From contig NZ_JABASR010000010.1 of the NCBI RefSeq assembly GCF_016107525.1, forward strand, positions 93,420 through 157,419: a stretch of 64,000 bases of DNA, written 5' to 3'. Positions 9,023-20,601 of this stretch are shown here, piece after piece. Both the position numbers and the translations under genes were made by a program. Every line of letters begins with the position of its first letter. Positions within the stretch are counted from its first letter, which is position 1. Below the pieces are notes generated by a model. It was given only the letters and a program-made list of their open reading frames with translations. It was not told where the DNA came from and made no database searches. The DNA is from Psychrobacter aquimaris. GTDB lineage: Bacteria; Pseudomonadota; Gammaproteobacteria; Pseudomonadales; Moraxellaceae.

Positions 9023-10351
9023 ATGAATAAACGCTATCTAAGTTTGGCTTTGGCTTCTATGTTGGCACTTTATGGCTGCGGTGGTGGTAGTGATGGCGGT
9101 AATAAAAATAGTGGTGGTACGCCAGAGACGCCAGTCATACCAACTACTAAACCAGATAAGATTGAACCACAGGTACCAGATGTCACCTTTTCCAACGAAA
9201 TGGCGGCTGAAGAAGGCGAGGACGTCGATCAGTACATTCGCGCACCTGCTAGGTTAAATAACGAAACTGGGAAAATGTATAAGGTTTTGCCAATTTCTGG
9301 AACGCACCTTGGAAACCTACATAATTATGACAGTATTGAAACTACTAGGATTTTTTACCCTGAAAGCGATAGCTATGTGACGGTCAACAAAGGCAATCTT
9401 GCTACCATGGCCTCTTTTGAAGATTTGCTACAAGATAAAAACCCAAGTCTACCTGATATTTTCAACATGCTATCTGGAAATCTTGTAGACACCAGTAGTA
9501 ATAGCTACAAGCTCTATAAAGGTAAACGTGAAGCTGAGTTTCTTCGCTATACGTGTTCTCGAGCGTTAACGCTTGGTGAGCAAGAGCTATCAATGCAGTC
9601 TCAGGATTTATCAAATTTTATCAATCATTTGAACAACAATCCTTTTTGTAAAGAGGATACAGCAGTACTGGCAGCCAACTTATCTGAGGATAAAAGTAAG
9701 GCTTTGAAAGCTCTGGGTGTAACTATTGAACCCCATCTCACTCAAGAAATAGCGTGGGGGAAGACAATGGCATGGATTGGCGTGGCTTATAGTGATGACG
9801 TCCTTGGCACTACGAACTCAGTACAGCAAATTATTGATGAGCTATCTCGCAAAGGTATTCACCATATTGGTTTACTCAGTGCGATGGGAGGCACTAACGA
9901 CAAAGTTATGCTGAATTCTCTGACAGAAGTAGATGTTGTTTTGGGTAATTTGGATGTTTCAGCAAATGAGACAGATTTTTCAGAACTGAAGGCCAACTTA
10001 AATCAAAAACTGGATAGTTATAAGTTTGAAACAATGAATAGAGGTGGACAGAAAGTATGTATGAGTTACAACAGCAATAAAATATTGACGTCAAGCTCCT
10101 ATGAGGCTGAGACGAATATCAAAGGTGAAGTAACACAGTGCGAAGGTTCGGTATACCTCTATATAGATAAACCCGACACTCGCTATAATGAGGAAGTTTA
10201 TTCTTACGCGGAGTTTTATGAGTATATAAAAGGACTCAATAACGCCCTAGATAATTTTGGCGGTGACAAAGAGTTTTACATTGTTTCCAAGCTAGAATCT
10301 GGAGGTATTGATGAAATCCGAAAAATTGAGAAAAAATATCCACTGAATTGA
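9023..10351 (+). CDS. lipoprotein with a degenerate 5'-nucleotidase-like (calcineurin phosphoesterase) domain
   Basis: A 442-residue exported lipoprotein. A signal peptide ends in a lipobox-like LYGC with Cys19, followed by a Gly/Ser/Asn/Thr/Pro linker. The body follows the order of UshA/5'-nucleotidase N-terminal domains: PISGTHLGNLHNYD where the first Asp/His ligands would be, MLSGNLVDT for the usual AGD, LTLGEQEL for the usual TLGNHEF near residue 185, LLSAMGGTND for the usual THYGYDND, VDVVLGNLD for the usual GGDSH near 302, and GGQKVCMSYNSNK for the strand before domain 2. Each position that normally binds metal is replaced, and the C-terminal nucleotidase domain is missing. The start is ATG 9023 rather than TTG 9020. 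It is probably a periplasmic or surface non-enzyme; its function is unknown. Confidence 0.65.
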   Translation: MNKRYLSLALASMLALYGCGGGSDGGNKNSGGTPETPVIPTTKPDKIEPQVPDVTFSNEMAAEEGEDVDQYIRAPARLNNETGKMYKVLPISGTHLGNLHNYDSIETTRIFYPESDSYVTVNKGNLATMASFEDLLQDKNPSLPDIFNMLSGNLVDTSSNSYKLYKGKREAEFLRYTCSRALTLGEQELSMQSQDLSNFINHLNNNPFCKEDTAVLAANLSEDKSKALKALGVTIEPHLTQEIAWGKTMAWIGVAYSDDVLGTTNSVQQIIDELSRKGIHHIGLLSAMGGTNDKVMLNSLTEVDVVLGNLDVSANETDFSELKANLNQKLDSYKFETMNRGGQKVCMSYNSNKILTSSSYEAETNIKGEVTQCEGSVYLYIDKPDTRYNEEVYSYAEFYEYIKGLNNALDNFGGDKEFYIVSKLESGGIDEIRKIEKKYPLN

Positions 10352-10388
10352 GTATTTAATTTTTAAAAATGTTAAGAGTTATTTTAAA

Positions 10389-10426
10389 AAAAGCTCGAAC
10401 CTGATTATCAGGTTCGAGCTTTTTTG
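10389..10426 (+). terminator. bidirectional terminator between the lipoprotein gene and thiC
   Basis: Perfect 14-bp stem AAGCTCGAACCTGA / TCAGGTTCGAGCTT with a 3-base loop, A-rich on the left and T-rich on the right. It can end both converging genes. Confidence 0.88.
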
Positions 10427-10530
10427 ATGCGCTGCTATATAGGTTGCCTACATCTCTCTCTATAACTGACGTCCTTCGCTGTTATGTTTACCACTTTAAT
10501 TAAATGATTAATATCCGTTAAGTCATCTAT

Positions 10531-12691
<2,161 letters not shown>

Positions 12692-12816
12692 AGACTTCCC
12701 TGCGTCGGTACTAACCGCATCAGGTTCGGCGGGTGATCTCTCAGCGAATGTATAAAGGCGACTACTTTAATAAAGCAAGTTTAGTAAAGTGAGCCAATAA
12801 TACACCGCACCCCGAG
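12692..12816 (-). promoter_or_regulatory. TPP riboswitch (THI element) controlling thiC
   Basis: Read on the minus strand, the conserved 5' CTCGGGGTGC lies at 12807-12815 and the diagnostic CTGAGAGATCACCCG, then GAACCTGATGCGGTTAGTAC, then CGCAGGGAAGTC lie at 12693-12746. These are the P2/J2-3 and P4/P5 elements of the thiamine pyrophosphate aptamer. The P3 arm between them is elongated and AU-rich. TPP binding is expected to lower thiC expression. Confidence 0.95.
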
Positions 12817-13024
12817 TCTGTCAGTGTTGTAAATCAACTTAATACTAACAAAGTTCTGCAATGAGGGCTAATGATATTTAGATGAAAATATCAGGCGTTG
12901 AGTTTGATGTTCGATATATTTATGTGAACGACTTTGGAGTACCAGTGATTGAAATCACTTGATATTACTGGGATTTAGAATACTTATCTAAATATTATGT
13001 AAAGCGAATGAAAGATTCCAGAGG

Positions 13025-13045
13025 TTGTCATTAAACTGTCATAAA
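13025..13045 (+). promoter_or_regulatory. Pho box upstream of pstS
   Basis: TTGTCATTAAA then CTGTCATAAAG form two direct 11-base PhoB repeats, close to the CTGTCATAAA consensus. They lie about 70 bases before the pstS start, placing PhoB at the -35 region. This implies induction under phosphate starvation. Confidence 0.85.
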
Positions 13046-13116
13046 GATTTGGCAAGATAGCACGCATATCACAAACAAATACTTTTTGTATCGTTGTTAA
13101 ACTTTAGGAGTCCTAC

Positions 13117-14289
13117 ATGCGTTATTCGTTATTAGCAGTGGCCGTTAGTTGTACATTAATGCTTACGGCATGTAATAAATCGACTGAAACGACAGAGCCA
13201 GCTGCTGATACTAGCAGTAGTGCCGCTACCACGGCTGAAACAACCACTCAGAACCAGGCAACGCCTTCTGCTGAAACCGGTTTCAAATCTGCTGAAAATA
13301 TCGCAATGAACATCACTGGTGCAGGTGCATCATTTCCGCAGCCTATCTATGCCAAATGGTCTTACGACTATAATGCTGCTACCGGTGGCCAAGTCAACTA
13401 TCAATCTATTGGCTCGTCTGGTGGTATCAAACAAATTCAATCAAAAACCGTCGATTTTGGTGCTTCTGATGCGCCGATGACGCCTGAAGAGCTAGACGAA
13501 GCGGGCTTGATTCAGTTTCCGACGGTCATCGGCGGCGTTGTGCCAATCGTCAACATTGACGGTGTCGAGCCGGGTGCGTTGAAATTAGACGGTGCAATGT
13601 TAGCAGATATCTATCTGGGTAAAATCAGTAACTGGAATGATCCAGCCATCAAAGCCATGAACCCAGATTTAACTTTGCCAGATGCCGCTATCACGACGGT
13701 ATTCCGCTCAGACGGTTCAGGCACGACGTTTAACTTCACTGATTATCTAGCCAAAGTGTCACCAGATTGGAAAGACACGGTTGGCGTTGATAAAACCGTT
13801 AAATGGCCAACGTCTGCGACTGGTGCAGGTGGTAAAGGTAACGAAGGCGTTTCAAGCTACGTAAACCGTATGAAAAACTCTATCGGCTATGTTGAGTATG
13901 CTTACGCTAAGCAAAACAACATGTCACATACTGCACTGAAAAACGCAGCTGGCAACATTGTTCAGCCGTCTGCTGAGACATTTGCAGCAGCTGGTGATAT
14001 CGACTGGTCACAACAAGAAGGCTTTTATAAAGTCATCACCAACTCTGAGACGGATCAAGCATGGCCTATCGCTGCTGCTACTTTCATCTTAGTCCATAAG
14101 CAACCAGAGAATCCTCAGCAAGTCGCTGGTGTGTTGAACTTCTTTGATTGGGCTTATACCCAAGGTGATGATGATGCCATGGCACTAGACTATGTCCCAT
14201 TCTCTGATACGGCAGTAGCCTTATTTAAAGCAAAATGGAACGACGTAAAAGGTAGTGATGGTCAGCCAGTTTATAAGCCTGCTCAGTAA
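13117..14289 (+). CDS. pstS: phosphate ABC transporter, substrate-binding lipoprotein PstS
   Basis: A 390-residue periplasmic phosphate-binding protein. The signal peptide ends in LMLTAC, a lipobox with Cys19, so it is probably a lipoprotein rather than a free periplasmic protein. A Ser/Thr/Glu-rich linker follows to about residue 60. The phosphate-binding loops are visible as TGAGASFPQPIYAKW, SSGGIKQI, DFGASDAPM and RSDGSGTTFNFTDYL. It starts the pst operon, with a Pho box upstream and AGGAG before the ATG. A modest stem-loop after the gene may lower expression of the membrane components relative to PstS. Confidence 0.96.
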   Translation: MRYSLLAVAVSCTLMLTACNKSTETTEPAADTSSSAATTAETTTQNQATPSAETGFKSAENIAMNITGAGASFPQPIYAKWSYDYNAATGGQVNYQSIGSSGGIKQIQSKTVDFGASDAPMTPEELDEAGLIQFPTVIGGVVPIVNIDGVEPGALKLDGAMLADIYLGKISNWNDPAIKAMNPDLTLPDAAITTVFRSDGSGTTFNFTDYLAKVSPDWKDTVGVDKTVKWPTSATGAGGKGNEGVSSYVNRMKNSIGYVEYAYAKQNNMSHTALKNAAGNIVQPSAETFAAAGDIDWSQQEGFYKVITNSETDQAWPIAAATFILVHKQPENPQQVAGVLNFFDWAYTQGDDDAMALDYVPFSDTAVALFKAKWNDVKGSDGQPVYKPAQ

Positions 14290-14335
14290 TCTATCTATGC
14301 TAGCTTTTGTTTAATAATTTTCTAAATTTTCTCTT

Positions 14336-14361
14336 AAACCACTATTCTCCGGTAGTGGTTT
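14336..14361 (+). terminator. weak stem-loop between pstS and pstC (possible attenuator)
   Basis: AAACCACTA / TAGTGGTTT forms a 9-bp stem; the following GAGAGGTTTT is only a poor T tract. It could stabilise pstS mRNA or partly end transcription. Confidence 0.45.
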
Positions 14362-14525
14362 GAGAGGTTTTATCACAGCAAATTTGACCGCCATACTGAT
14401 GGATAGTTTTAATAATTATCATTAATAAATATGACCATTAGTGCTTATATAGGTTGCGTTTGCTGTCATAAAACGAAATGAACACCCTGGTTTTTTGAAT
14501 TCACCCATTCAATGCTGAGACACTT

Positions 14526-15479
14526 ATGACAGACTTAAGGTCCCAACTGGCTAAACAAAAACGTTATGACGCTTTATTTGTCAACTCTACCAAAGCGTTT
14601 GCCATACTCGTCCTCCTATCTTTAGGGGGCATTTTGCTGTCTCTTATTGTTGGGGCATGGCCGAGCATTCAAACGTTTGGTCTGGGGTTTTATACCAGTA
14701 ATAATTGGGATACGGTCGCCAATGAGTATGGTGCATTAGCGCCTATTTATGGCACCTTAGTGACGTCATTTATCGCCATTGCTATCGCAGTGCCAGTTAG
14801 TTTTGGTATCGCGATATTTTTGACTGAAATGTGCCCTAAGTTCCTTAAAAAACCGCTTGGCATTGCCATTGAACTATTGGCGGGTATTCCTTCTATCATT
14901 TATGGTATGTGGGGTTTGTTCGTATTTGCGCCTTTCTTTGGTGAGCACATTCAGCCATGGTTTATTGAGAATGTTGGCCCTCTACCTATCATTGGGAAGC
15001 TTTTTACAGGCGCGCCCATGGGGCTAGGGATGTTCACAGCGTCTTTGGTACTTGCCATCATGATTATTCCTTTTATCGCGGCTACCATGCGTGATGTCTT
15101 TGCGGTTGTGCCAGATCTGCTCAAAGAATCTGCCTACGGTATGGGTGCGACGACGTGGGAAGTGATGTTCAAGATTATCCTGCCTTATACCAAGGCGGGT
15201 GTCGTTGGTGGCGTAATCTTGGGTCTTGGTCGTGCATTGGGTGAGACGATGGCAGTGACCTTCTTAATCGGTAATGCGTTCAATATCAGCCCAAGCCTAT
15301 TTACCTCTGGTGTGACCATCACCTCGGCATTGGCCAACGAGTTTGCCGAAGCGTCGAGCGAGCTGCATTTGGCATCTTTACTACATCTAGGCTTAATCTT
15401 GTTTGTCATCACCTTCATTGTGCTGTCTTTGGCCAAACTAATGCTCATGCGCATGGATCACAAAGCAGGTAACCGATAA
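14526..15479 (+). CDS. pstC: phosphate ABC transporter permease PstC
   Basis: A 317-residue inner-membrane permease with about six helices. The cytoplasmic coupling loop [20 protein letters not shown] (EAA motif) is near residue 200, and [18 protein letters not shown] follows. PstC pairs with PstA to form the phosphate channel powered by PstB. GAGACACTT lies just before the ATG. The 236-base gap to pstS contains a single CTGTCATAAAA half-site at 14470, which resembles one PhoB repeat but has no partner. Confidence 0.95.
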   Translation: MTDLRSQLAKQKRYDALFVNSTKAFAILVLLSLGGILLSLIVGAWPSIQTFGLGFYTSNNWDTVANEYGALAPIYGTLVTSFIAIAIAVPVSFGIAIFLTEMCPKFLKKPLGIAIELLAGIPSIIYGMWGLFVFAPFFGEHIQPWFIENVGPLPIIGKLFTGAPMGLGMFTASLVLAIMIIPFIAATMRDVFAVVPDLLKESAYGMGATTWEVMFKIILPYTKAGVVGGVILGLGRALGETMAVTFLIGNAFNISPSLFTSGVTITSALANEFAEASSELHLASLLHLGLILFVITFIVLSLAKLMLMRMDHKAGNR

Positions 15480-15540
15480 GTCTGAGAAGGACTTATTAGA
15501 CCTTGATAGATATTGATAAAAGATATGGGAAATAAATAGT

Positions 15541-16446
15541 ATGCCTGCTAACAATGCGATGAATGCGCCAATGTCTACGAAGCCAAGCAGTGCTGGGCGT
15601 TATAACAAAAGCCTGTACAACAAGCGTCGCTGGACCAATAAACTGGGTTTAGGCTTTGCTATGTCAGCGATGGTTTTTGGTCTATTCTGGTTGTCATGGA
15701 TTTTGGTGACTTTGTTTGTCGAAGGCTTTCAAGGCATAGTGGAATTGCCAATCTTTACCGCTGATACACCGCCGCCTATGAGCCCAGGTGGTCTACGCAA
15801 TGCGATCGTCGGTTCGGTAATGCTGGCATTCTCAGGATTATTCATTGGTGCACCTATTGGCCTGATGACAGGTATTTATTTATCTGAGTTTTCTAAAGGC
15901 AGCATGCTTGGCAAAGTGACCCGTTTTTTGAACGATATCTTATTATCGGCACCATCAATTGTCATTGGTCTCTTTATATATGCTTTAATGGTAAAAGGCG
16001 AAAGTTTCTCTGGTTGGGCAGGCGCATTGGCATTGGCACTGATTGTCATCCCAGTCGTCGTGCGTACGACTGAAAATATGCTGAATCTGGTGCCTAATAG
16101 CTTGCGTGAAGCCGCTTATGCACTTGGTACACCCAAGTGGAAAATGGTCACACAAGTGACGGTCAAAGCCGCCAAAGCGGGACTGACGACAGGGGTGTTA
16201 TTGGCATTTGCTCGAATCACTGGTGAGACAGCACCGTTGCTATTTACGGCGCTGAACAATCAGTACTTCAGTACCGATATGAGTCAGCCTATTGCCAACT
16301 TACCCAATACCATTTATCAGTTTGCGATGAGTCCTTATGATAACTGGCATACGTTGGCGTGGGCAGCGGCGCTCCTGATCACTGCGTCGGTCTTGGTGTT
16401 GAATATTCTGGCAAGATTTATTGGCAATCGAGGTCAGGTCAAATAA
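15541..16446 (+). CDS. pstA: phosphate ABC transporter permease PstA
   Basis: A 301-residue membrane permease, partner of PstC. The family segments VGSVMLAFSGLFIGAPIGLMTGIYLSEF (read in two parts), LLSAPSIVIGLFIY and the EAA-like loop LREAAYALGTPKWKMV are all present. About six helices are visible. The first 35 residues are polar, Asn/Ser/Lys-rich and cytoplasmic. It starts 61 bases after pstC on the same strand, with GGGAAAT before the ATG. Confidence 0.95.
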   Translation: MPANNAMNAPMSTKPSSAGRYNKSLYNKRRWTNKLGLGFAMSAMVFGLFWLSWILVTLFVEGFQGIVELPIFTADTPPPMSPGGLRNAIVGSVMLAFSGLFIGAPIGLMTGIYLSEFSKGSMLGKVTRFLNDILLSAPSIVIGLFIYALMVKGESFSGWAGALALALIVIPVVVRTTENMLNLVPNSLREAAYALGTPKWKMVTQVTVKAAKAGLTTGVLLAFARITGETAPLLFTALNNQYFSTDMSQPIANLPNTIYQFAMSPYDNWHTLAWAAALLITASVLVLNILARFIGNRGQVK

Positions 16447-16523
16447 AGACCGATATCGCCACACAGATACCAAGCATTTACTTACACTTATATGAAATAC
16501 ACTAAGCTAGGTTGGATAATATT

Positions 16524-17444
16524 ATGAATGATGTCGCAAGCAAGGTCCGCACAAAAACGACTGCTGATCGCTTTAATACCGCAACAGACAGCCTGTTAAA
16601 TAGAACCATGTCTAATAGCGCGCAATCACAGCAACCAAATACTGCTGATTTCAATAAGCAAAGCATTCATGATATTCCCAAAAATATGCCTAAAGCAAAA
16701 ATGGAAGTTCGCGATCTAAACTTTTATTACGATGATTTTCAAGCATTGAAAAATATCAATATTGATATCGCAGAAAAGAAAGTGACCGCCTTTATTGGTC
16801 CTTCAGGTTGTGGTAAGTCGACACTGCTACGTACATTTAACCGTATGTATGATCTATATCCAGGTATGCGTGCAGAAGGCATCATCAACCTTGATGGCAA
16901 CAATATCTTGGGCAAAGACGTCGATGTCAACTTGCTACGCGCGCAAGTCGGAATGGTTTTTCAGAAACCAACCCCGTTCCCGATGTCTATTTATGACAAT
17001 GTCGCCTTTGGTGTCAAACTCTATGAGAAGCTCAGTAAAAGCGAAGTGGATGAGCGTGTGGAGTGGGCACTAAAAAAATCAGCATTGTGGCCAGAAGTGA
17101 AAGACAAACTAAAAGCATCAGGCCTGTCATTATCAGGTGGTCAGCAGCAGCGTTTGTGTATCGCCCGTAGTGTCGCGACCAAGCCTGAAGTATTGTTACT
17201 CGATGAGCCAACCTCTGCACTTGACCCTATCTCGACGGGCGCTATCGAAGATCTGATAGAAGATCTCAAAAACGACTATACCATCGCCATCGTTACCCAC
17301 AACATGCAACAAGCGGCGCGGGTATCAGACTATACCGTCTATATGTATCTGGGCGATATGATCGAGATGGGCGAGACCGATCAGATATTTACCAAGCCTG
17401 CCCAAACAGCGACGGAAGATTACATTACTGGTCGCTACGGTTAA
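16524..17444 (+). CDS. pstB: phosphate ABC transporter ATP-binding protein PstB
   Basis: A 306-residue ATPase of the Pst system. Walker A is GPSGCGKST, the Q-loop is VFQKPTPFP, the signature is LSGGQQQR, Walker B is [11 protein letters not shown], and the switch His is in [12 protein letters not shown] poorly conserved 50-residue N-terminal extension precedes the usual [14 protein letters not shown] start, making it longer than the typical 250-260 residues. A TTG at 16512 is in frame, but the ATG at 16524 is more likely. PstB energises the PstAC channel and also signals to PhoR through PhoU. Confidence 0.94.
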   Translation: MNDVASKVRTKTTADRFNTATDSLLNRTMSNSAQSQQPNTADFNKQSIHDIPKNMPKAKMEVRDLNFYYDDFQALKNINIDIAEKKVTAFIGPSGCGKSTLLRTFNRMYDLYPGMRAEGIINLDGNNILGKDVDVNLLRAQVGMVFQKPTPFPMSIYDNVAFGVKLYEKLSKSEVDERVEWALKKSALWPEVKDKLKASGLSLSGGQQQRLCIARSVATKPEVLLLDEPTSALDPISTGAIEDLIEDLKNDYTIAIVTHNMQQAARVSDYTVYMYLGDMIEMGETDQIFTKPAQTATEDYITGRYG

Positions 17445-17596
17445 TATTGATGGGTTAATGCCGAAGGGTAGATATTGAAGAGTTGATATTGAAGTTGGGT
17501 CTAACACAGAGTGCTCCATAACATGCTATGAGCTGGGTTGTTTCACTTAACCAGTATACCGCGCTACTAAAATATGGATTTCAAGGAATACCTCTT

Positions 17597-18373
17597 ATGC
17601 AAAGTGATAAGCATATCTCCAAAAGTTTTGACCAAGATCTTGATGAAGCCATCCGTTTATTTTTATACATGGGTGATAGTGCTGCCAACCAAGTGGCCAA
17701 AGCCATCCATGCACTCATCGACAAAGATGAGACACTGGCGCAAGAGGTCATCGAGATGGACTTCGATATCAATCGAATGGAAGTTGAGCTCGATGAGCAT
17801 ATCTTGTTATTGGTTGCCAAGCGTCAGCCAGCGGCCAGTGATTTGCGTTTGGTGATGTCGATCAGTAAAGGTGTGGTGGATTTAGAACGTATCGGCGATG
17901 AAGCGGTAAAAATCGCGAAAATGGCAAGCAAGCTCGCGGCACAAGGCAAATCGGCATACGGCTATGCTGAAGTGCAACACTTGAGTAATCAGGTAAGGTT
18001 GATGCTCAACAACGCATTAGAAGCCTTTAGCCAATCGAATGCTGAGCAAGCATTTGAAGTCATGCGCAATGACAGTGTGGTCAATAACGAATACCAATCT
18101 GCTATTCGTGCTTTAATGACATATATCATGGAAGACTCAAGACAAGTCTCAAAGGTCATCAATATCATGTGGATTTTGCGCTCGCTTGAACGTATCGGCG
18201 ATCATGCGCAAAACGTAGCAGAGCTAGTGATTAACTATATTAGCGGTCAAGACGTACGTCATTCAGACTACGCAATGGTCGAAAAAGCGGTACAAGAAGC
18301 CAATGATCGCTTAGCTGCCCGCCAAGTTAGTGCTATGTCGGTTACTGATTTATTAGATAGTGATGACGACTGA
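17597..18373 (+). CDS. phoU: phosphate signalling protein PhoU
   Basis: A 258-residue all-helical protein with two PhoU repeats. Each carries the metal-binding E/D pattern: LRLVMSISKGVVDLERIGDEAVKIA (split here near residue 95) and INIMWILRSLERIGDHAQNVAELV. PhoU dampens the PhoR-PhoB response when phosphate is plentiful and regulates Pst activity. The frame is open to 17528, but ATG 17597 follows AAGGAATACCTCTT and gives the family's usual start. It closes the operon before a terminator. Confidence 0.95.
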   Translation: MQSDKHISKSFDQDLDEAIRLFLYMGDSAANQVAKAIHALIDKDETLAQEVIEMDFDINRMEVELDEHILLLVAKRQPAASDLRLVMSISKGVVDLERIGDEAVKIAKMASKLAAQGKSAYGYAEVQHLSNQVRLMLNNALEAFSQSNAEQAFEVMRNDSVVNNEYQSAIRALMTYIMEDSRQVSKVINIMWILRSLERIGDHAQNVAELVINYISGQDVRHSDYAMVEKAVQEANDRLAARQVSAMSVTDLLDSDDD

Positions 18374-18400
18374 TAATAAATACTAATTGCTTATAAACCG

Positions 18401-18432
18401 CAAAAAACGCGCTATATTGAGCGCGTTTTTTT
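18401..18432 (+). terminator. terminator after phoU, also facing yggX
   Basis: AAAAACGCGC / GCGCGTTTTT, a 10-bp stem with an 8-base loop and flanking A and T tracts. It can end transcripts from both sides. Confidence 0.85.
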
Positions 18433-18457
18433 ACGGCTATCACAAAGTAAGGCGAGG

Positions 18458-18748
18458 TTAGCTTTCTGGTGTCCAGCCTTGAGCACGCTCATAATCTTCA
18501 TTGTCCAAAAATTTATCGCGCTGCTCCGTTAAGAACTTCTTGGCGGCAGGATCCATCATGCTCAAATGGTTTTCGTTAATAAGCATCGTTTGATGCTCAA
18601 GCCATTCTTTCCATGCTTTTTCAGATACGGTCTCTTGGAGCTCTTGACCTTTTTTATTAGGAAAAGGTGGATGCGGCATTTTTGGCAATTCTTGCTTATA
18701 TTTGCGGCAAAATACGGTATTGGCTTGAGGATTAAAAGTCTCAGTCAT
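18458..18748 (-). CDS. yggX: probable Fe(2+)-trafficking / oxidative damage protection protein YggX
   Basis: A 96-residue small acidic protein that matches the YggX family along its length: [13 protein letters not shown] with the conserved Cys, [28 protein letters not shown], and [12 protein letters not shown]. The family protects Fe-S clusters from oxidants and is linked to iron handling; usual length is about 90 residues. AAGGAA lies 8 bases before the start. It is a single gene, convergent with phoU. Confidence 0.95.
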   Translation of the reverse strand: MTETFNPQANTVFCRKYKQELPKMPHPPFPNKKGQELQETVSEKAWKEWLEHQTMLINENHLSMMDPAAKKFLTEQRDKFLDNEDYERAQGWTPES

Positions 18749-19021
18749 AAGGCGTTCCTTATTTATTATATTAAGTGGTCAAATCAAATAGTCATATGAG
18801 ACTATGATAACGGTCTGGGTCAATTTAGCAAAGGGTATCTAGTATATATCGTCAAACCTCTATCAATTCGCTATAGTCAATCCTATATCAACCAGCTACG
18901 GTGTCAGGGCTGTTCAATCTATGATGTGTCGTGCTTCCAATCATATTCTTTGTTTCGATATTTCTAGATGTAACGATAGTTTAGAAGCGATAAGTGGTAA
19001 ATGATAAGAGAGGATAAGACA
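18749..19021. other. intergenic region with one copy of a dispersed repeat-like sequence
   Basis: No gene between yggX and the argH terminator. The yggX promoter should lie here. Bases 18871-18947 resemble a stretch between sdhD and sdhA (see the repeat entries). Confidence 0.5.
18871..18947. repeat. possible dispersed intergenic repeat, copy A
   Basis: ATAGTCAATCCTATA, then TACGGTGTCAGG, then GTGCTTCC occur in the same order as ATAGCCAATCCCCTATA, TACGGTGTCAGG and ATGCCTTCC at 36021-36106. Shared order across a non-coding region suggests a repeat family. Confidence 0.5.
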
Positions 19022-19026
19022 AATAA

Positions 19027-19055
19027 AAAACACCCGCATCAATAGCGGGTGTTAG
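19027..19055 (-). terminator. terminator after argH
   Basis: On the minus strand AACACCCGC, a short loop and GCGGGTGTT, followed by TTTTATTT. It lies about 40 bases after the argH stop. Confidence 0.85.
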
Positions 19056-19095
19056 ATATATAGCGGTACGTTAGCTTTTACTTAAAATGGTCTGA

Positions 19096-20601
19096 TTAGA
19101 CAAAGGCTTTTAAGCGAGCGCGACCATTGATCACAGCTTTCTTAACTTGGTTTGGCGCAGTGCCACCCAAATGGTCACGAGCTGCCAATGAACCTTCTAA
19201 AGTTAGATACTCAAAGACATCATCACCAATCGCATCGCTAAATTGCTGTAATTGCGCCAGTGATAAATCACTTAAATCAACGCCTTCTTTAATACCTAAG
19301 GCGACAGCGTTACCGACCACTTCATGGGCATCACGGAAAGCAACGCCTTGGCGTACCAAATAATCTGCTAAGTCTGTTGCAGTGGCATAGCCTTTCATGG
19401 TGGCAGCACGCATATTTTCTTTATTTGGGGTGATATTCGGTAGCATATCAGCAAACGCCAATAGCGAACCTGTCAAAGTATCAACGCAATCAAAGAGCGG
19501 CTCTTTGTCTTCTTGGTTGTCTTTGTTATAAGCCAGTGGTTGACTCTTCATTAGGCTTAATAGCGTCATTAACTGACCAAAGACACGTGCTGCTTTACCG
19601 CGAACCAACTCTGGTACATCAGGATTTTTCTTTTGCGGCATGATAGATGAGCCGGTACAAAAGCGATCTGGAATCTGCACAAAGTTAAACTGCGCTGACA
19701 TCCAAAGAATAATCTCTTCACTCATGCGTGACATATGCATCATTAAGATAGAAGCAGCTGAGGTGAATTCAATCGCAAAGTCACGATCTGAGACGGCATC
19801 GAGCGAGTTTTGGCAAATACCTTCAAAACCTAATAGCTCAGCGGTGATGGTACGATCGATTGGGAACGTCGTGCCAGCCAGAGCAGCACTACCAAGTGGC
19901 ATCTGATTGATACGGCGACGGGCATCCACCAAACGCTCGGTATCGCGATATAACATCTCAAACCACGCCATCACATGATGACCAAAGCTCACGGGCTGGG
20001 CTGTTTGTAAATGCGTAAAACCGGGCATAATAGTGTCAGTATGTTGCTCAGCCAAATCAAGCAATCCGCTTTGTAAGCGTACTAATAAGGCGATGATATT
20101 ATCGACTTCTTCGCGCAGCCATAAACGAATATCGGTGGCAACTTGATCATTACGGCTACGACCTGTATGCAGTTTTTTGCCAACCGCACCGACGATATCA
20201 GTCAGGCGTGATTCGACGTTCATGTGCACGTCTTCGAGAGCGATTGACCAGTTAAACTCGCCTGCTTCAATCTCGCGCAGTACCTGCTGAAGACCATCGA
20301 CAATGGTCGCAACTTCATCAGCAGTTAAAATGTCACATTCTTTAAGCATGGTCGCGTGGGCGATTGAGCCTTGAATATCGTGACGCGCAAAGCGTTGGTC
20401 GAAGCCGACAGAGGCGGTGAAGGCAGCGACAAAACTGTCCGTCGCTTCACTGAAGCGTCCGCCCCACATCTGCTGACCCTGACTGCTTGCAGGGCTGTTT
20501 TGTGTCGTGTTATTTGTTATAGAAGCATCTGTGCTAGAATCAGAGACAGATGAATTTACACTTGATTCGGGATTACTAGGGTTTGAAGAATTGGCGTTCA
20601 T
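19096..20601 (-). CDS. argH: argininosuccinate lyase
   Basis: A 501-residue enzyme that splits argininosuccinate into arginine and fumarate, the last step of arginine synthesis. The fumarase/aspartase signature [12 protein letters not shown] is present, with the flexible-loop serine. [14 protein letters not shown] is the usual family start, [14 protein letters not shown] follows, and [14 protein letters not shown] carries the catalytic His region. About 44 Ser/Asn/Thr-rich residues precede MWGGRF, so the native start is uncertain: ATG 20601 gives the extended form, and the ATG of MWGG has AGGGT upstream. The gene overlaps the divergent FimS-like gene at its 5' end. Confidence 0.93.
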   Translation of the reverse strand: MNANSSNPSNPESSVNSSVSDSSTDASITNNTTQNSPASSQGQQMWGGRFSEATDSFVAAFTASVGFDQRFARHDIQGSIAHATMLKECDILTADEVATIVDGLQQVLREIEAGEFNWSIALEDVHMNVESRLTDIVGAVGKKLHTGRSRNDQVATDIRLWLREEVDNIIALLVRLQSGLLDLAEQHTDTIMPGFTHLQTAQPVSFGHHVMAWFEMLYRDTERLVDARRRINQMPLGSAALAGTTFPIDRTITAELLGFEGICQNSLDAVSDRDFAIEFTSAASILMMHMSRMSEEIILWMSAQFNFVQIPDRFCTGSSIMPQKKNPDVPELVRGKAARVFGQLMTLLSLMKSQPLAYNKDNQEDKEPLFDCVDTLTGSLLAFADMLPNITPNKENMRAATMKGYATATDLADYLVRQGVAFRDAHEVVGNAVALGIKEGVDLSDLSLAQLQQFSDAIGDDVFEYLTLEGSLAARDHLGGTAPNQVKKAVINGRARLKAFV

